Below are positions 25,141 to 37,300 of a DNA stretch of 64,000 nt, piece after piece. The translations under genes and the position numbers were made by a program. Origin of the DNA: Numida meleagris (Eukaryota > Chordata > Aves > Galliformes > Numididae); assembly GCF_002078875.1 (NCBI RefSeq), contig NC_034413.1, forward strand, positions 60,694,433-60,758,432, in the 5' to 3' direction. The first letter of the stretch is position 1. Every line of letters starts with the position of its first letter. Under the pieces are notes generated by a model. It searched no databases and had not been told where the DNA came from. It saw nothing but the letters and a program-made list of their open reading frames with translations.

Positions 25141-26354
25141 AAAGTGGAGAATAGTTGATTTCTGTGCCTTTTTTTCTTGGGGTAGCACTTCGTAGTCTTT
25201 CCTGAATTTCATCTTATTTGTTCCAGATCCACAGGATGGTTTCTCTCACGAAGCAGTTTTGAATTCATACCCTATTCTCCATCCTGGTTATGGACACAAG
25301 TGCAAGCAGCCTGCTGGCTGTGCTGGTGTTCTCTTTGCTCATGGAGCAGTGGAGAACCTGCATGTTTTCTACCCTCCCAGTCTGTTGGAAAAGTATTGTG
25401 AACTACCCTGATAGAGATTTCCCACTGCTTGCTGGATGGATATTTTATATGAAGCCTCACCTGCCTTTTTAAAGACAATGGTGAAGCTTGTCCTACCTCT
25501 GTCCCTCACAAGGAAGGTGGTTCAAAAACCACATCCACAACTTGAAAGTGAAATTGATCAGGCTGTAATGGTTTGAGCACAACTGAGGCATCCAAATATT
25601 GTACATTGTGGCATTTTTTTTTTCTTTTAGTGAAGACACACAAAAAGAACACAACTTTTCTGGCTTCTCTCAATCAGCCTTTGTTTGCTCGTTTTCTATT
25701 TTCAATAAGACTTTCATTTTCCTTCCTCTTTCTCCAATATTTACAGCATTTCTAACACCTTTTCTTATTGCCTTTTGTGTCCCCTGCTAGCTATAATTCA
25801 TTTTGTGCCTTAGCTTTTCAGCCTCTATTGCTCCATACTCAATCTGTTTGTTTATACTCATCTTCAGAAGTGTCACCTTATTTCCATTTGTGGTACAATT
25901 CCTTCCCAATTCTCATCCCAGCCACACAGGTCTCCTATCAAGTTTTATTCAACTTGTAGCTGAGTTGCTTGCAGATATATTCTCCTTAACTCATTCTCAC
26001 TGTTTGCTGTGACTCACCTTTTATTACCAGACATTTTTATTCTTTTTCCCCTTTTCTGTCTGAGAAAACCTTCCAGAAGATAATGGCCTAAGCATCTCTG
26101 CACTGTATTTGACAGGTAGCATGTTAATTCCACTGACTGATACATTTTTTTCATGCTTGTACTAGAAAAATCATTTAGCTGATGTAAAGCACAGGGCTAT
26201 GTACACTCAAGGGAAGCATAGCTGCAGGATGCTAAAGATAATATTAAGAAATCACATTGCATCAGCATGGGAGCCCTGCACGAGGGATGCTGAAACCTCT
26301 CCTGTCTTGCTTTTGTGTAATCCTTTAATAAACTTTGCTGTGTTTGCCCTGCTT
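25141..26354. other. Intergenic stretch, pyrimidine-rich in part
   Basis: The plus strand is notably C/T-rich around 25600-26060. Several short overlapping frames exist in this skewed stretch and look like composition effects. No gene recognised. Confidence 0.55.
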
Positions 26355-26568
26355 TAGGAGGATTTTTTTCACTCAGAGGGTGGTGACGTACTGGAACAGG
26401 TTGCCCAAGGAGGTTGTGGATGCCCCGTCCCTGGAGGCATTCAAGGTCAGGCTGGATGTGGCTCTGGGCAGCCTGGTCTAGTGGTTGGCAGCCCTGCACT
26501 CAGCAGGGGGTTGAAACTAGATGATCTTTGAGGTCCTTTTCAACCCAGGCCATTCTATGATTCTATAA
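26355..26568 (+). mobile_element. CR1 LINE 3' end fragment
   Basis: It carries the well-known CR1 3' phrase order: CACTCAGAGGGTGGTGACG, GAACAGGTTGCCCAAGGAGG, GTCCCTGGAGGCATTCAAGG, GGCTGGATGTGGCTCTGGGC, GATGATCTTTGAGGTCC, and the tail CCATTCTATGATTCTATA. About 210 bp, with little divergence in the tail. Confidence 0.93.
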
Positions 26569-27359
26569 CCTGTGCATGGCAGAACACAGCAGGCTCCTAC
26601 TGGGGCTTGGCTGGAGATGATTTCGCAAGTAAGAGAGACCAACAGCTGGCTTGGAAATACTCCGGCTGCCTTCAACACAGGGTTAGATTAGCAGGACTCA
26701 AGAGTATATGCTGCCCTACTGTACAGGAGGCAGGACCAACTTGCGCAAGGTCTGTTCCTTGCGTCACCCTTAGCTTTGAGTATGCTTTTGAGACACTCTT
26801 GCCTGTGAAATGGACTTAACAAAGATGTTCTCCATGTCCTGTTAGCAAGAACTGAAGCCAAACTAAGGATCTGTGGTGTGGGCAGATGCCTCTATCCTGG
26901 TTTATCAACTGCAAACCTGGCTCCATTATACCAAGCACTAGCAGCAACTTGGTGCTGGAACTAGGGATGAGTTTATGGAGGCTCTTGTACCACCTGCAGA
27001 TCCTAGGTATGATGTGTGCTTTTTCTGGTAAGAAAAGGGAGGAATATTTGGGAAAATGCTTTGAAAATTTGCCTTTTAAAGAAGCCAAATGGAAGGGAAA
27101 GAAAAAACCCTGCACTGCACCAGGAATGCCAAAGAGCTGCAGCCCCCGAGAATGGTTTATGGGAAGGCTATAAATTTTGCTCTAATTGCAGCCAGCACCA
27201 GGGAATACTGATAAGGAGCTCCCTAGATTCCCATGGAAAGGGCAAATGAGGAGGGGCACCAGGGTGCCTGCTGGGAACCAGTGGCTCCCAGCCCAGCATA
27301 GAAAGCATTTGCCACGTAGAGATCCCAGATGTGGCCTTTTGGATATAAGGGGGGATGAC
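26569..27359. other. Non-coding upstream flank between two CR1 tails
   Basis: It contains a TATA-like CTATAAATT at about 27169, roughly 1 kb before the SLC15A2 start. Whether it serves as a promoter is unknown. No coding family recognised. Confidence 0.5.
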
Positions 27360-27537
27360 AGTGCAGAGAGGCTGTGGGTGTTCTGTTCCTGAAGGTGTCT
27401 AAGACCAGCTTGGATGGGGCCCTGGGCAATCTGATCAAGTACCAGATCTGGAGGCTGGTGGCCTTGCCTGAGGTAGGGAGGTTGGAACTTGATGATCCTT
27501 GGGGTCCCTTCCAGCCCAAGCCATTCTGTGATAGGGG
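27360..27537 (+). mobile_element. CR1 LINE 3' end fragment upstream of SLC15A2
   Basis: It shows GTGTCTAAGACCAGCTTGGA, TGGGGCCCTGGGCAATCTGA, GAACTTGATGATCCTTGGGG, TCCCTTCCAGCCCAAGCCAT and TCTGTGATAGG, the CR1 tail in diverged form. It ends about 660 bp before the SLC15A2 start codon. Confidence 0.88.
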
Positions 27538-28195
27538 ATTTGGGGCTGCTTCTGGGTGCTATCTGTGCCCTCAGGATTAAACTGCCTCATAGGAAAAGGC
27601 AAGGATGTTCCAGGGAGTTGGTGTGGAAATGTATTCTGGTCCTGGGACAGCAAAGAAATGACTTAACACAGTGCAGGCACCCATGACATCCAGTGTCCGA
27701 GGGTTCGGTGTGATGGGTGTTCTGGTGGCTATGACTTGGGATGACATGTGGTTTTTCAGTGGAATGAGAACCCTGCAGAGTAAACCTGACATTACTGCAG
27801 CGGAGGAGAGATTGATGCTTTGCTCCCAAATCAGCAGACTCTAGAGGTCTCTGGGACCCTGGATTTTTATTCAGCTCACATCTGTGCAGCATACAGGGCT
27901 GTGCTGGGATGATGCATGTATGATAGCTGGGAGCATGCCAAGCAAACAGGAGGTCCTTGCCACACAGCGCTCACAGCCCCAACCTGCAAAAGGTTTAGGC
28001 TGTGCTCCCCAGCTCTTCCTGAGTCTGCTGTTGTCTTTCCTCATGGCATCGCCCTCCCCTTTCTGCCCTGGCCGCAGAAATGTGCTCAATTAGGGTTAAC
28101 TCAAACTGAATCAAACTTCATGCCTGAGGTTGGAAATCTTCCCAGTCAACTCACCACGGCCACAGAGCATGGTGGGAGACGAGGCGAGAGGGGAG
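27538..28195 (+). promoter_or_regulatory. Putative SLC15A2 proximal promoter and 5' UTR
   Basis: The segment lies between the CR1 tail and the inferred start codon. It is unique-looking sequence without a clear TATA box and without visible CpG clustering. It should hold the 5' end of exon 1 unless an untranslated exon lies further upstream. An in-frame TAA at 28097 and an in-frame ATG at 28169 lie within it. The transcription start cannot be read from the sequence, so this is a positional inference. Confidence 0.4.
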
Positions 28196-28300
28196 ATGAA
28201 CACTTTTCAGAGAAATGAATCCAAGGAAAGTTTGTTCACTTTTATTTCTGCAGGAGATGATCCCCCCAAAGGAGATTTCCCTGTTCAGAAAAAATCTCCG
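28196..28300 (+). CDS. SLC15A2: SLC15A2 exon 1 (residues 1-35, N-terminal cytoplasmic tail)
   Basis: It begins [14 protein letters not shown], which is co-linear with the mammalian PEPT2 N-terminus (MNPFQKNESKETLF), so this ATG is the preferred start. Its context has G at -3 and A at +4, which is moderate. An in-frame ATG lies 27 nt upstream at 28169, and an in-frame TAA at 28097 closes the frame. The exon ends AAATCTCCG|gtgagt in phase 0. The encoded tail is hydrophilic and proline-rich, as in the family. The register to C38 and G39 in exon 2 is the same as in human. Confidence 0.93.
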
Positions 28301-31300
28301 GTGAGTGTTACAGCTGATTTCTTTTTCTTTGCTTTCTGCTTAGCTTGCTCTAAATGTTGCAGGATCTCTCTGTTCTTTCCTCTTTTGTGCTGTGGCTAGA
28401 GACAAACACCCTTTCTTGCAGAGGGTTGAAATAAGCATTAACAACTGTAGGCAAAAATCCCTCCACTAACCTGATTAAGTTAAGAAAGGGCAGCTTAAAG
28501 TGAAAAAATGAACTGTTTGCATCCTCGGGAAAAAAAGAGTAAGAGTTTTCATTGCTGCCTTTTCCCTGAACGCTTCCTTCCTTGTGGGAAAGGACTTCCT
28601 TCTGTGGAGTGCAAGGGGCTGTCATGCATGGGTAGGAGGGAGCTGGGCTGTGCATTTGCTTCCTTTGATGAGACCATCGGGAAGGGTCCCCAGGTGCTGC
28701 TTTGCAGAAGGAAGGATGGGGACTGAGAACAGGCCACTGACGTGCATGCCAGAGCTTCAGCTTTACATCTTTGGCTGTAAGTTAAACCAGATTCAGTGTT
28801 TTCTTACCTTGCAGCTCTCACGTTTGTGTAGGTTTTCAGGCTAGATCCAGCTGAGGGCTTGACACTAAAATACTGTACACTATATTGGCTTTGGTGAGAA
28901 AGGGGCTTGTTTTGCACCTGCTTTGATTTGGAGGACAGTGTGGTAATAATTGCTCTTGCAGCCAGTTATGTCATTAGCAAGCCAAATATTTAGCTCACTG
29001 TTTTAAGTAAGAACTGTGCAGACATTAACTATTGGATATTCAGAGCTCCTGTGAAACATTAATCTTAGTCCTATTTTGCAGCTAATCAGCAAGAGGGAGA
29101 AGTGAAAGCAAACATCTCTGCCACTGGCACTTTAAATGACCTCTTTTTTCTTTTTTTTTTTTCCTTGAGACACAGACTATCAACTTCCACAGTATTTCTA
29201 AGAGCTCCATAATCCTGCACATCCCAGGCTTACAGTGGTTAGTTAAGCACAGCAGTGTAGCTGTGTGCTCGTGAATCCAGGCTTAGCCTCTTTGCTTTTG
29301 CTGGGGCTTTCTGCTGAGCAAGGTCCTCCTCTGCAAAAGTGAGCATACCGCAGCTGGTTCTTCCCATGGATGAAAGCTGCCCGCTTTTGGATGTCCAGGC
29401 AGGCCCCATGCAGGTCAGTGATACAGCAGAGAGAGCACCTGAGGGTTTCTGTGTGCGCCGATGTTGTCTCATGGCGTACAGGCCGGATGAAAGTGTCCCT
29501 GCTCGTAAGTCCCTTGCTCTGCATTTGTAAGCAGTTACTTAAGGTGCTGGCTCAGGCACTAGGGCAGGTTTAGCTGTAAAGTCCCTCCTCCTGCTCTCCT
29601 TTCCCTGCTTGACCTCACTCATCTGCTGGAGGTGCCCGTCCCACAGCAGGAGTAGCTGAGCTGGGCCACTGCCAAGGTTTCTGTCACTCCAGGTCGCAGC
29701 GTGGCACGTGGTACCTCCCACTGATGCAGCTAGATCCTTCAGGGCTTGTGCACTGAGCAGTGAGTTCAGGCAGCAGTGTTCCCAACACCTGCATGCCTTG
29801 GCTTTGTAGACTCCCAGTCTGCATCAAATGTTGTTAAATATCGTGAGTACCGATAGCACGGTCTGGGAAAGAGAGGAAGAAAAATATCCCTGTTATGTCA
29901 TTTTATTCCTAAGTTCAAAAAATGCCACCAAGTAACCAGAGGAAACATTATTTCCTTCCTGTGACTTTTCCTCTATATTAGTAAGAACGTGTTAGAGAAG
30001 AGCATTGTGTGCTTGTGTGGTTGCAGCTTATACATGCTGCCATTTTTCAGGCTGGTCTAAAAGCAGGAGCCCTCAGTGCAGTTTCCAAGGGAGCCTGCTC
30101 TGTCTTGGAAGCCATATGCTGAGCATGACAGCTTCAGCATAAACTATAAATGAAACGGACAATTACATATTTATTCAAGTAAACCAAAGAGTCTAAGGGT
30201 TTCTTAATAACAAGGCATTCCATAAATAGTGAGAGGAAAATATTTCAAAAATCACAAAAATATCACAGATACTGGGTTAAGTAATGGAAAGTGGTTTAGT
30301 CACAGTGTTGTTATTTTTTTTTTTGTTTTTATTTTGTTTAGCAGACAGTTTCTTCTCTTCTGTGGTCTTTGTGTAATCTTGAGCAAGACAGCATGATTAG
30401 CTAGAGTCATCTAACCTAGATGGCATTGCTTTGGGAGTCTGAATAAGCTCAAGTCTCGTGGTGGAATAAACCTCAATAAACACATCTATCTTCTTATCTG
30501 TATTTGCATTTGAGACTCTGGGAAGTAATACAGGAATTCATTATTTCTGACATGAGGTACAGAAATGCATACGAAGAGTTCATCTCACTCCACTGGCCCA
30601 TACCACGGCTGTTTAAAACCTCGAATGTAAATGCGGATGACAATCTTACACCTCCGTCCCTCACCCCGTGCATGGCCAGCCCATCTCTCCCACTAATTGC
30701 AGGAGCTGTGAGATCCTGCTGTCCCTGGTGGGAGGCACTGGAGATAAGCAGCTTCCAGCAGCTCCCACCTGCTTAGCTGGGACCACCGTGGCTAGCAGAG
30801 GGACGGGATCCTGCACAAGGTCATGCTAAGACCTGGCTGTTCAGATGCTTTGCACTTCGCTTGGAAACTGCTGATTTTAGCTGGAGTGAAGTTGGAGTCA
30901 ATAAAAAAATGTAGCCAGGCTCAGGCAGGTTTGAGAAGCGCATAGCTCTTTTGTTTGATTTTTGTTTAATAAATTGAATTATCCGTGGCTCTGTCGGCAT
31001 TCTTAGAATATGAAATAGCTGCCGTGGCTGACGCTCTGCTGCAGTGAATGCAATGACGCAGTTTGGTGCAACTGAGGTGCAGAGATTGAGGGCAGTTGTC
31101 ACAGGGGAAGGAGCAGCTTCAAGTGGAAGTGGAGGGCTGCTCTCTAGGTGCTGGGAAGGGCAGCAGTTTCAGGGGAGAGCAGTAGCTCTGCATGAAATGT
31201 AGATAAAAATGCATCTGAAGGTGTTTTTTGCATCTCAGTGGGATGTTATGTTGCAGCAGAGAGGCAGTAGGATCTTTCCAAAGGTGTTTCTAGAGCTGCA

Positions 31301-34300
31301 GGTGTGGCAGGTGTTGGCTGCTGGCAGTGCCAGAGTCCCCACGCCATTCCTTACTGGATCCATGCCTGCCAGGCAAATTCATTGGGAACCCTAACCAAAA
31401 GAAGATGGATGTGCGGTCTCCTCACTCCTTTGAGTCCAACCTGCAGGCTAGCCAGGCAGCAGTGAGCACCCGGGTTTCAGACTGGACTCCTCTCTGCTGC
31501 CCAGGCGCTGTGTGGATGTGTTGCTGGGGTGAAAGCTGTCACTAAGCTGATATGTTCTGCTTGGTTTCCTGTAGAAACTCTGTGGCTCCAACTACCCCCT
31601 GAGCATCGCCTTCATTGTAGTGAACGAGTTCTGCGAGCGCTTCTCCTACTATGGCATGAGAGGTATGTGGCCCATGGGAAGAGACTTTCCCATTCTTGGG
31701 TTTCTGTATACGATGGCCTGGTGTTCCAGAGTTCTGCTGTATGTGGTTTCATTTGTCTTTCAAAGTAGGTTTGTATTTTGGGATACAGGCATGAACAGTG
31801 TGCCCTAATGTTGAAGCTAGACTTGCTTTAAACTGAAAAAGAGACTAGAGACCTCTAATGTCACTTCCAGTCTAAATTTTTACATCATTCTCAGTCTCAA
31901 ACCTGGTTTTCCAGTGTGTGATGTCTTTCAGTTGTGTGCGCTCACTGTGCCTGAGAATTGAATCATACAGGCCCCTAATTTGCAAATAGAAAATATGCAT
32001 AAACAGAACTACAGGTTAGGGTGTGATAAGCTAGAAAATGTGTTTTCCAGCTAAACATAAATGTTTATGAGCAAGGAAAGCCTGATATTCACATACCTCA
32101 TTTGAGCTTCTCCTTGTCAGGGATTATGAGGAATAGATCTGAAAGCTCAGATCTTTCCGGAACAGTGCTCATAGCTGGTACGCAAATCACTGTTTTTCTT
32201 GCCACTGTGATGTAGCTTCCTGCTTACCCACAGAGATGCACATCAATTGTCTGATGTGGTTTGCTTGCTTCCTTTCAGCTGTCCTGACGCTGTATTTCAT
32301 AAGCTTCTTCCACTGGGATGAGAATCTCTCCACTGCTGTGTACCATGCCTTTTCTGCTCTCTGTTATTTCACACCTGTCATTGGAGCCATCATGGCAGAC
32401 TCGTGGCTGGGGAAATACAAGTAAGTAGACATTTCTCTAGTTCAGACGGGATCCATCTATGCTGTACAGCCTGCACGAGGTCCAGTGCTGCCTGCGCTCC
32501 TGGTTTTGAGATAGCTCAGGATGCAGCAAAGACACACTTGTGAAGGTCAGCTTCTCTGTTAATAGATGAACAACTGATGTGATTGCTCATGCTGTTACAA
32601 GCTCCTCTTTCATCCAATGACCAATAGGCAGTGCAATTCAAATGAATAAATTAAGTCACAGAGCACAATGTTTCTCCGTTCTCCTTCCCCACACACCTTG
32701 AGGAAACTAAGGTGTAGAGTGGTTAACCCTCAGCTTGCCAAGTTCTGTTGCTGGGACAGATTCAAAGATGGTAAGGAAGCAGTATCATCCTCTGGATCTA
32801 GCAGTTTCAGATGAAATATCACTAACTGTGCTCACTTACTTATGCTTTCTCAGCAAAGGGAATGTGTGAACACGCCCATTTTTACCCATTTTTATCCCAG
32901 AATATCTTGGGTTCAGTCAGATCATCTCCATTAGTACATAACCAGCTAAACTCTCCCTGAGAAAATTAGGGAGTCCTCCCCTAGGCTGATAATTTGCAGG
33001 GCAGGGCCACCATCTGTCCCAGAGTGGTGGTGAGCAGCTGTACACAGGACATTCTTTCCTTGGCACTGTCTGCTCACTGCCTGAGGAGTCTTGCTGTCAG
33101 TGATGAAGTGCAGCTGAACCCTTCCCTATAGGTCTAAGCACATCTGGCAGTGTGAGTATCTACGTGGAAAAAGAAGGCTGCAATATGCCTTTCTAGCAAA
33201 AAGCTCTTAAAGAGATATCAGTATTCCTTTTTTCTTTGTGTTTATTTTAGTCATTCTCTTGTCCTTTTGAATGAAAAAACCTATACACATGCAAAAAAAA
33301 GAAAGTTTTTTTTTTAACTTCTTTATTTGAGGTTGCCTGGGAATGATCATTGCTATTTGAGGATATCTAACTTGCAGCATGATGTTGTATGAAAATATAC
33401 CATTATGCAAACTTTTGTGTATTAGGCAAGAGATTTTTCCTGGAATAATCCCCTAGTCTTTATAAATGGTGGCTTTTGCTGCAATAGCTAAACTGATACT
33501 AAGGATAGGATAACAGATTAGAGGAGCTCACAGGGCTTCTTTTAGTGTCTCTTTCCTAACAAATCCTTCCCTTCTCTCTGTGAGTGTTTTGTCTGCATAT
33601 AAACACACAGATGTGTTAATCTTGAAGACGATGAAGCAATGTAACACACTCAAAAGCATGACCCTCCTGGTCAGATTTCCTACTCACGCTCACCAAGATG
33701 TGGGAAGCAGATAGATGAGCTCAGTCCTCCAGAGGTGCTTGAGATTCAATTCAGTCTTGTAACAGGAAAACCACACTCCTAATTTGGATGTAGTAATCAG
33801 GTGGGTTGAAAGCGAGCAGCAGTCCCTACAGATTCCTTCCTGCACAGTTAAGTGCATGCTACAAACTGCCAATTATTAGTAGTCTGGAAACTGAGTTGGA
33901 CCTGAAGAGTACTCATCTATTTGCAGTGTGGAATGTTTAGCTTATTCTGCCCAGCAGTCTCCCCAGAGAAAGTCTATGCTTCCCTAATCTCAACCCATTT
34001 GCCTGTCTCCTTTTTCCAGTGTGCTAAATGTTGACGTCAAAGTTATGGCTGTCTGCAGTACTGGGGACATGGACAAAACTGTTCCATGTGCATCTGCCAA
34101 ATAGACCTTCCATATCAGGAAGCACAGCCACGCTCTGTTTTCAGATGGTACATCACCCAGCACCTTCAGTCACCGCTGTTTGCTTTGCTTGCAGGACAAT
34201 CATCTACCTCTCCATTGTGTATGTGGTCGGCCATCTGATAAAGTCAGTCGGTGCAATTCCATCCCTAGGCAACCAGGCAGTTCATGTGTAAGTAGCTGAT

Positions 34301-37300
34301 GAAGCTGTAATGCTTTTGTAGGTTGCAATGGTAGGTGGTTTACCCAGGACTGTCACTTGTTTCACCTCCATCAGGCCAGTAGTTTGGAGGGAAAGTCTAG
34401 AGTGTGAATGCACCAGGAGAAGCTTGGAACCATCACCAAGACTGAGCCCTTTGACACAGGGGCTTCTGATCATGCTTCTCTGCTACATTATGCTACTGGA
34501 GTTTGGCCTCCTCCGTCCAACTGCTTGCACCAGCTCCCTTCTACCTCGTTTTCTCATTGCCATAGCTATGTGGCTCAGCAAGATCCCCTTGTGTTCACGG
34601 GAACACAAAATCCAAAATACACATTTTCTGATGTGTGACAGAGGAATGGTCTGTGTTACTTGCAGGGCGCTACCCTTCTTGCCCTCCAGATTCTGAACTG
34701 ATAGGAATGGCAGAGTAGTTTTCCAGCCGGCATCTCTGAAACCACCATGATGTTTTTACCTAGGTGGTCCTGGAGCTAAAAATATGTGCATGCAGGCAGC
34801 GGTACATCTGGTTTATGGAATAGCTTTCTCTTGTCCCAGATCTGGCCTGTTCTGACACTCCTGTTCCACACAAAAATAATCAATAATCTGTTGGACCAAC
34901 AGTGGAATTTTGAGGAGCGCTGGGAGGTGGAAAGCACCCAAGAGCCCAATTCAAACAGAATTTCTTCACTTACCCAGACTGGAAGTCTTATATCCAAAAG
35001 CTTTTTTTGTTTTGTTTTAATTTTCCTTTTCTCAATTGATTTCTGCAGCCTTTCGTTCTCAGATGAGAGAAAAATAGTCCCTTGGATCTTTGATGTCTGG
35101 TGTACCCACTGGGCCTCAGAACAGCAAGAAACTGACAAACACTGTTTGTTTAATTGACTGGTGCTGAATGCAGAAATGAGGATATATATATATATATATA
35201 TTTGCAGCTAGATGGCTCATTGTCACTGCCAATGTGCAAGAGACAGTGATACTGGAGGAATTATGTTTGGGTGACACTAAAATGTTCTCCTAAGCAGTGG
35301 AAGGGTTCTGCAATGGTGTTGTTTTTGTTCTTGCATGAAGGGTCCTGTCTATGGTTGGTCTGTTTTTGATCGCCCTTGGAACGGGAGGTATCAAGCCCTG
35401 TGTCTCTGCATTTGGTGGGGACCAGTTTGAAGAAGAACATGTAAGATTTCTTTTCTTTTCTAAACTCTTCAGTGTCTGGGTATTTTATGAGGGTTTCCAT
35501 GTTATTAGATTCTGTTGTACTAGAGCCTGTTTGCTAGGAAATTATGTAGGAATGATTTGCTAGGAGAAGATGTGAGGTAAGATGGTTTGCACGAGGCCTG
35601 AAAGAATCAGGATGCTTCAGAAAAGGAAAATGACAACAGAACATTATTGATATCAGGAAGGATAGGTTAAAATTGCATCAAATAATCAAAATATTAATTG
35701 GTCATTGGAGGAGTTGGAAGATCCTGTATAGTATAGCATAGAAAGATAAGCCATTTCTGAACCAGCTTAACAAGTGTGATTATTACACACTGCAACACAA
35801 TACAGCAAACAAAATGGAAAACTGTATCACGAGCCTCTCTGCTTAGGGATTTTCCCTCAAAACAGGGACCAGTCTGTTGCTGAGAAGGAACTGTAGAAAA
35901 CTCTTGCCTTTTGAAGGTAGTTCAAGTACCAATGTGGTCAGAATGTTTTCTAGATATTCCAGAAAAGAAAGTTCTAAAGAGCTGGGGAAATGTTTCTTTT
36001 TCGTTCTGTACTGCATCCTGTGAATTGCAAGCCAATTTTTTCATGTCCTCATTCTCCATCACAAGGACTTAGCGCTGGCCTTCATGTTGTGTAATGCACC
36101 AATCTCAAATTCCCATTATGCAAACTAGTAGCTAAGTCAGGGATAAGGTAGAACCTGAAAAGTGAAATGGGTCAGAATGTACTACTTTCAGCAATTGCTG
36201 TATAGCTGGATCATAAGTCATAGAAGGCCACTGCTACAAAGAAGAAAATATGTGGATTTGTGATGAGCAGACTTAAATCCAAAAAGGATAATTTAGGATT
36301 GAGTGTAAGAAAAAGATATCCAGAAATATACCCACTGAAAAAGACTGGGACCTTTGGAAGATGCAAATCCCCATCAGTGGAGGTGTTGAATAGGGACATT
36401 CAACTAATGGTCTGTCAGGAAAGGCATCGATGGAGCTGGATAAGGGATGGCCACTTGGCCTTGGTCAAGGAATCTCTGTAGGGCAGTTTGGTGTTTGCCT
36501 TTTGCAATGTGCCAACATGTAGTTAGCATTTAATGAATAAATAAAACAGACTAAAATATTTTTGAAATGTGGAGAAGGCTTGGTCTTTCTGTGCATCAAC
36601 TATATGATACTAAAGTGGTGAATCTTATGAGTGAATACTTATGACTGAATTATGTTTCATGGCCACTCTTTCAAAGCAGATCCTTCTGCAGGTGTGTGCA
36701 TCCTGTGCTGCCAGTCAGACCTGGTGCTTTAGAGGATGCTGCAGAAGGGGGAGCTGCAATCAGAGGTGGTCACCATCCTTCCCAGTCACCACAACTCTGG
36801 CTGGCAGCAGGCTGGCAGTGCTGCACACACGCTCTGGGGGTGTGCTGTGTGTACCAGCATGTGGGCATCTCAGGTCACAGTGCAAATAGTTCCCTCAAAA
36901 GAATTGTAACAGGTGCTACAGCAGCATTTTCAGAAGTGCTATTTCTATGAATATTAATGACTAATAATGTTTATCCAGCATCTTTCAATTACCACCTAAT
37001 TACAGGATGATAATATGTACCACTTATCTTCAGAGTGTTTTATAGACTTCAGCTAATGAATCTCAGCATCCCGGTCAGGCACATAATATTATTATCCCAA
37101 ACTTACCATCACAACTCAGTTACAGAGAAAAACCTGAACTGCTGTGGTTGTGTGGGCCTATGCCTATTCTCCAGCAGTCAGACTACACCTCTCCAACAAA
37201 TTTATCAAATGCTAAGGCTCAGGCATTCCCTTGTGCTGCCTTCAAGGGAAACTAATTTAGAAAAAGAAAACTGTAAAAAGCCTTCTGATAAGGACAATAT

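Noticed and set aside
26197..26499. 100-codon minus-strand frame with apparent protein-like text
   Set aside because: It is largely the antisense of the CR1 tail at 26355-26568.
1..28100. 3' exons of an upstream neighbour such as EAF2 (adjacent to SLC15A2 in mammals)
   Set aside because: I looked for serine/aspartate-rich EAF-type segments and found none. The neighbour, if conserved, must lie further left.
35182..35201. Short regular repeat that might hint at a CRISPR-like or structured array
   Set aside because: It is a plain TA dinucleotide microsatellite in a vertebrate intron.
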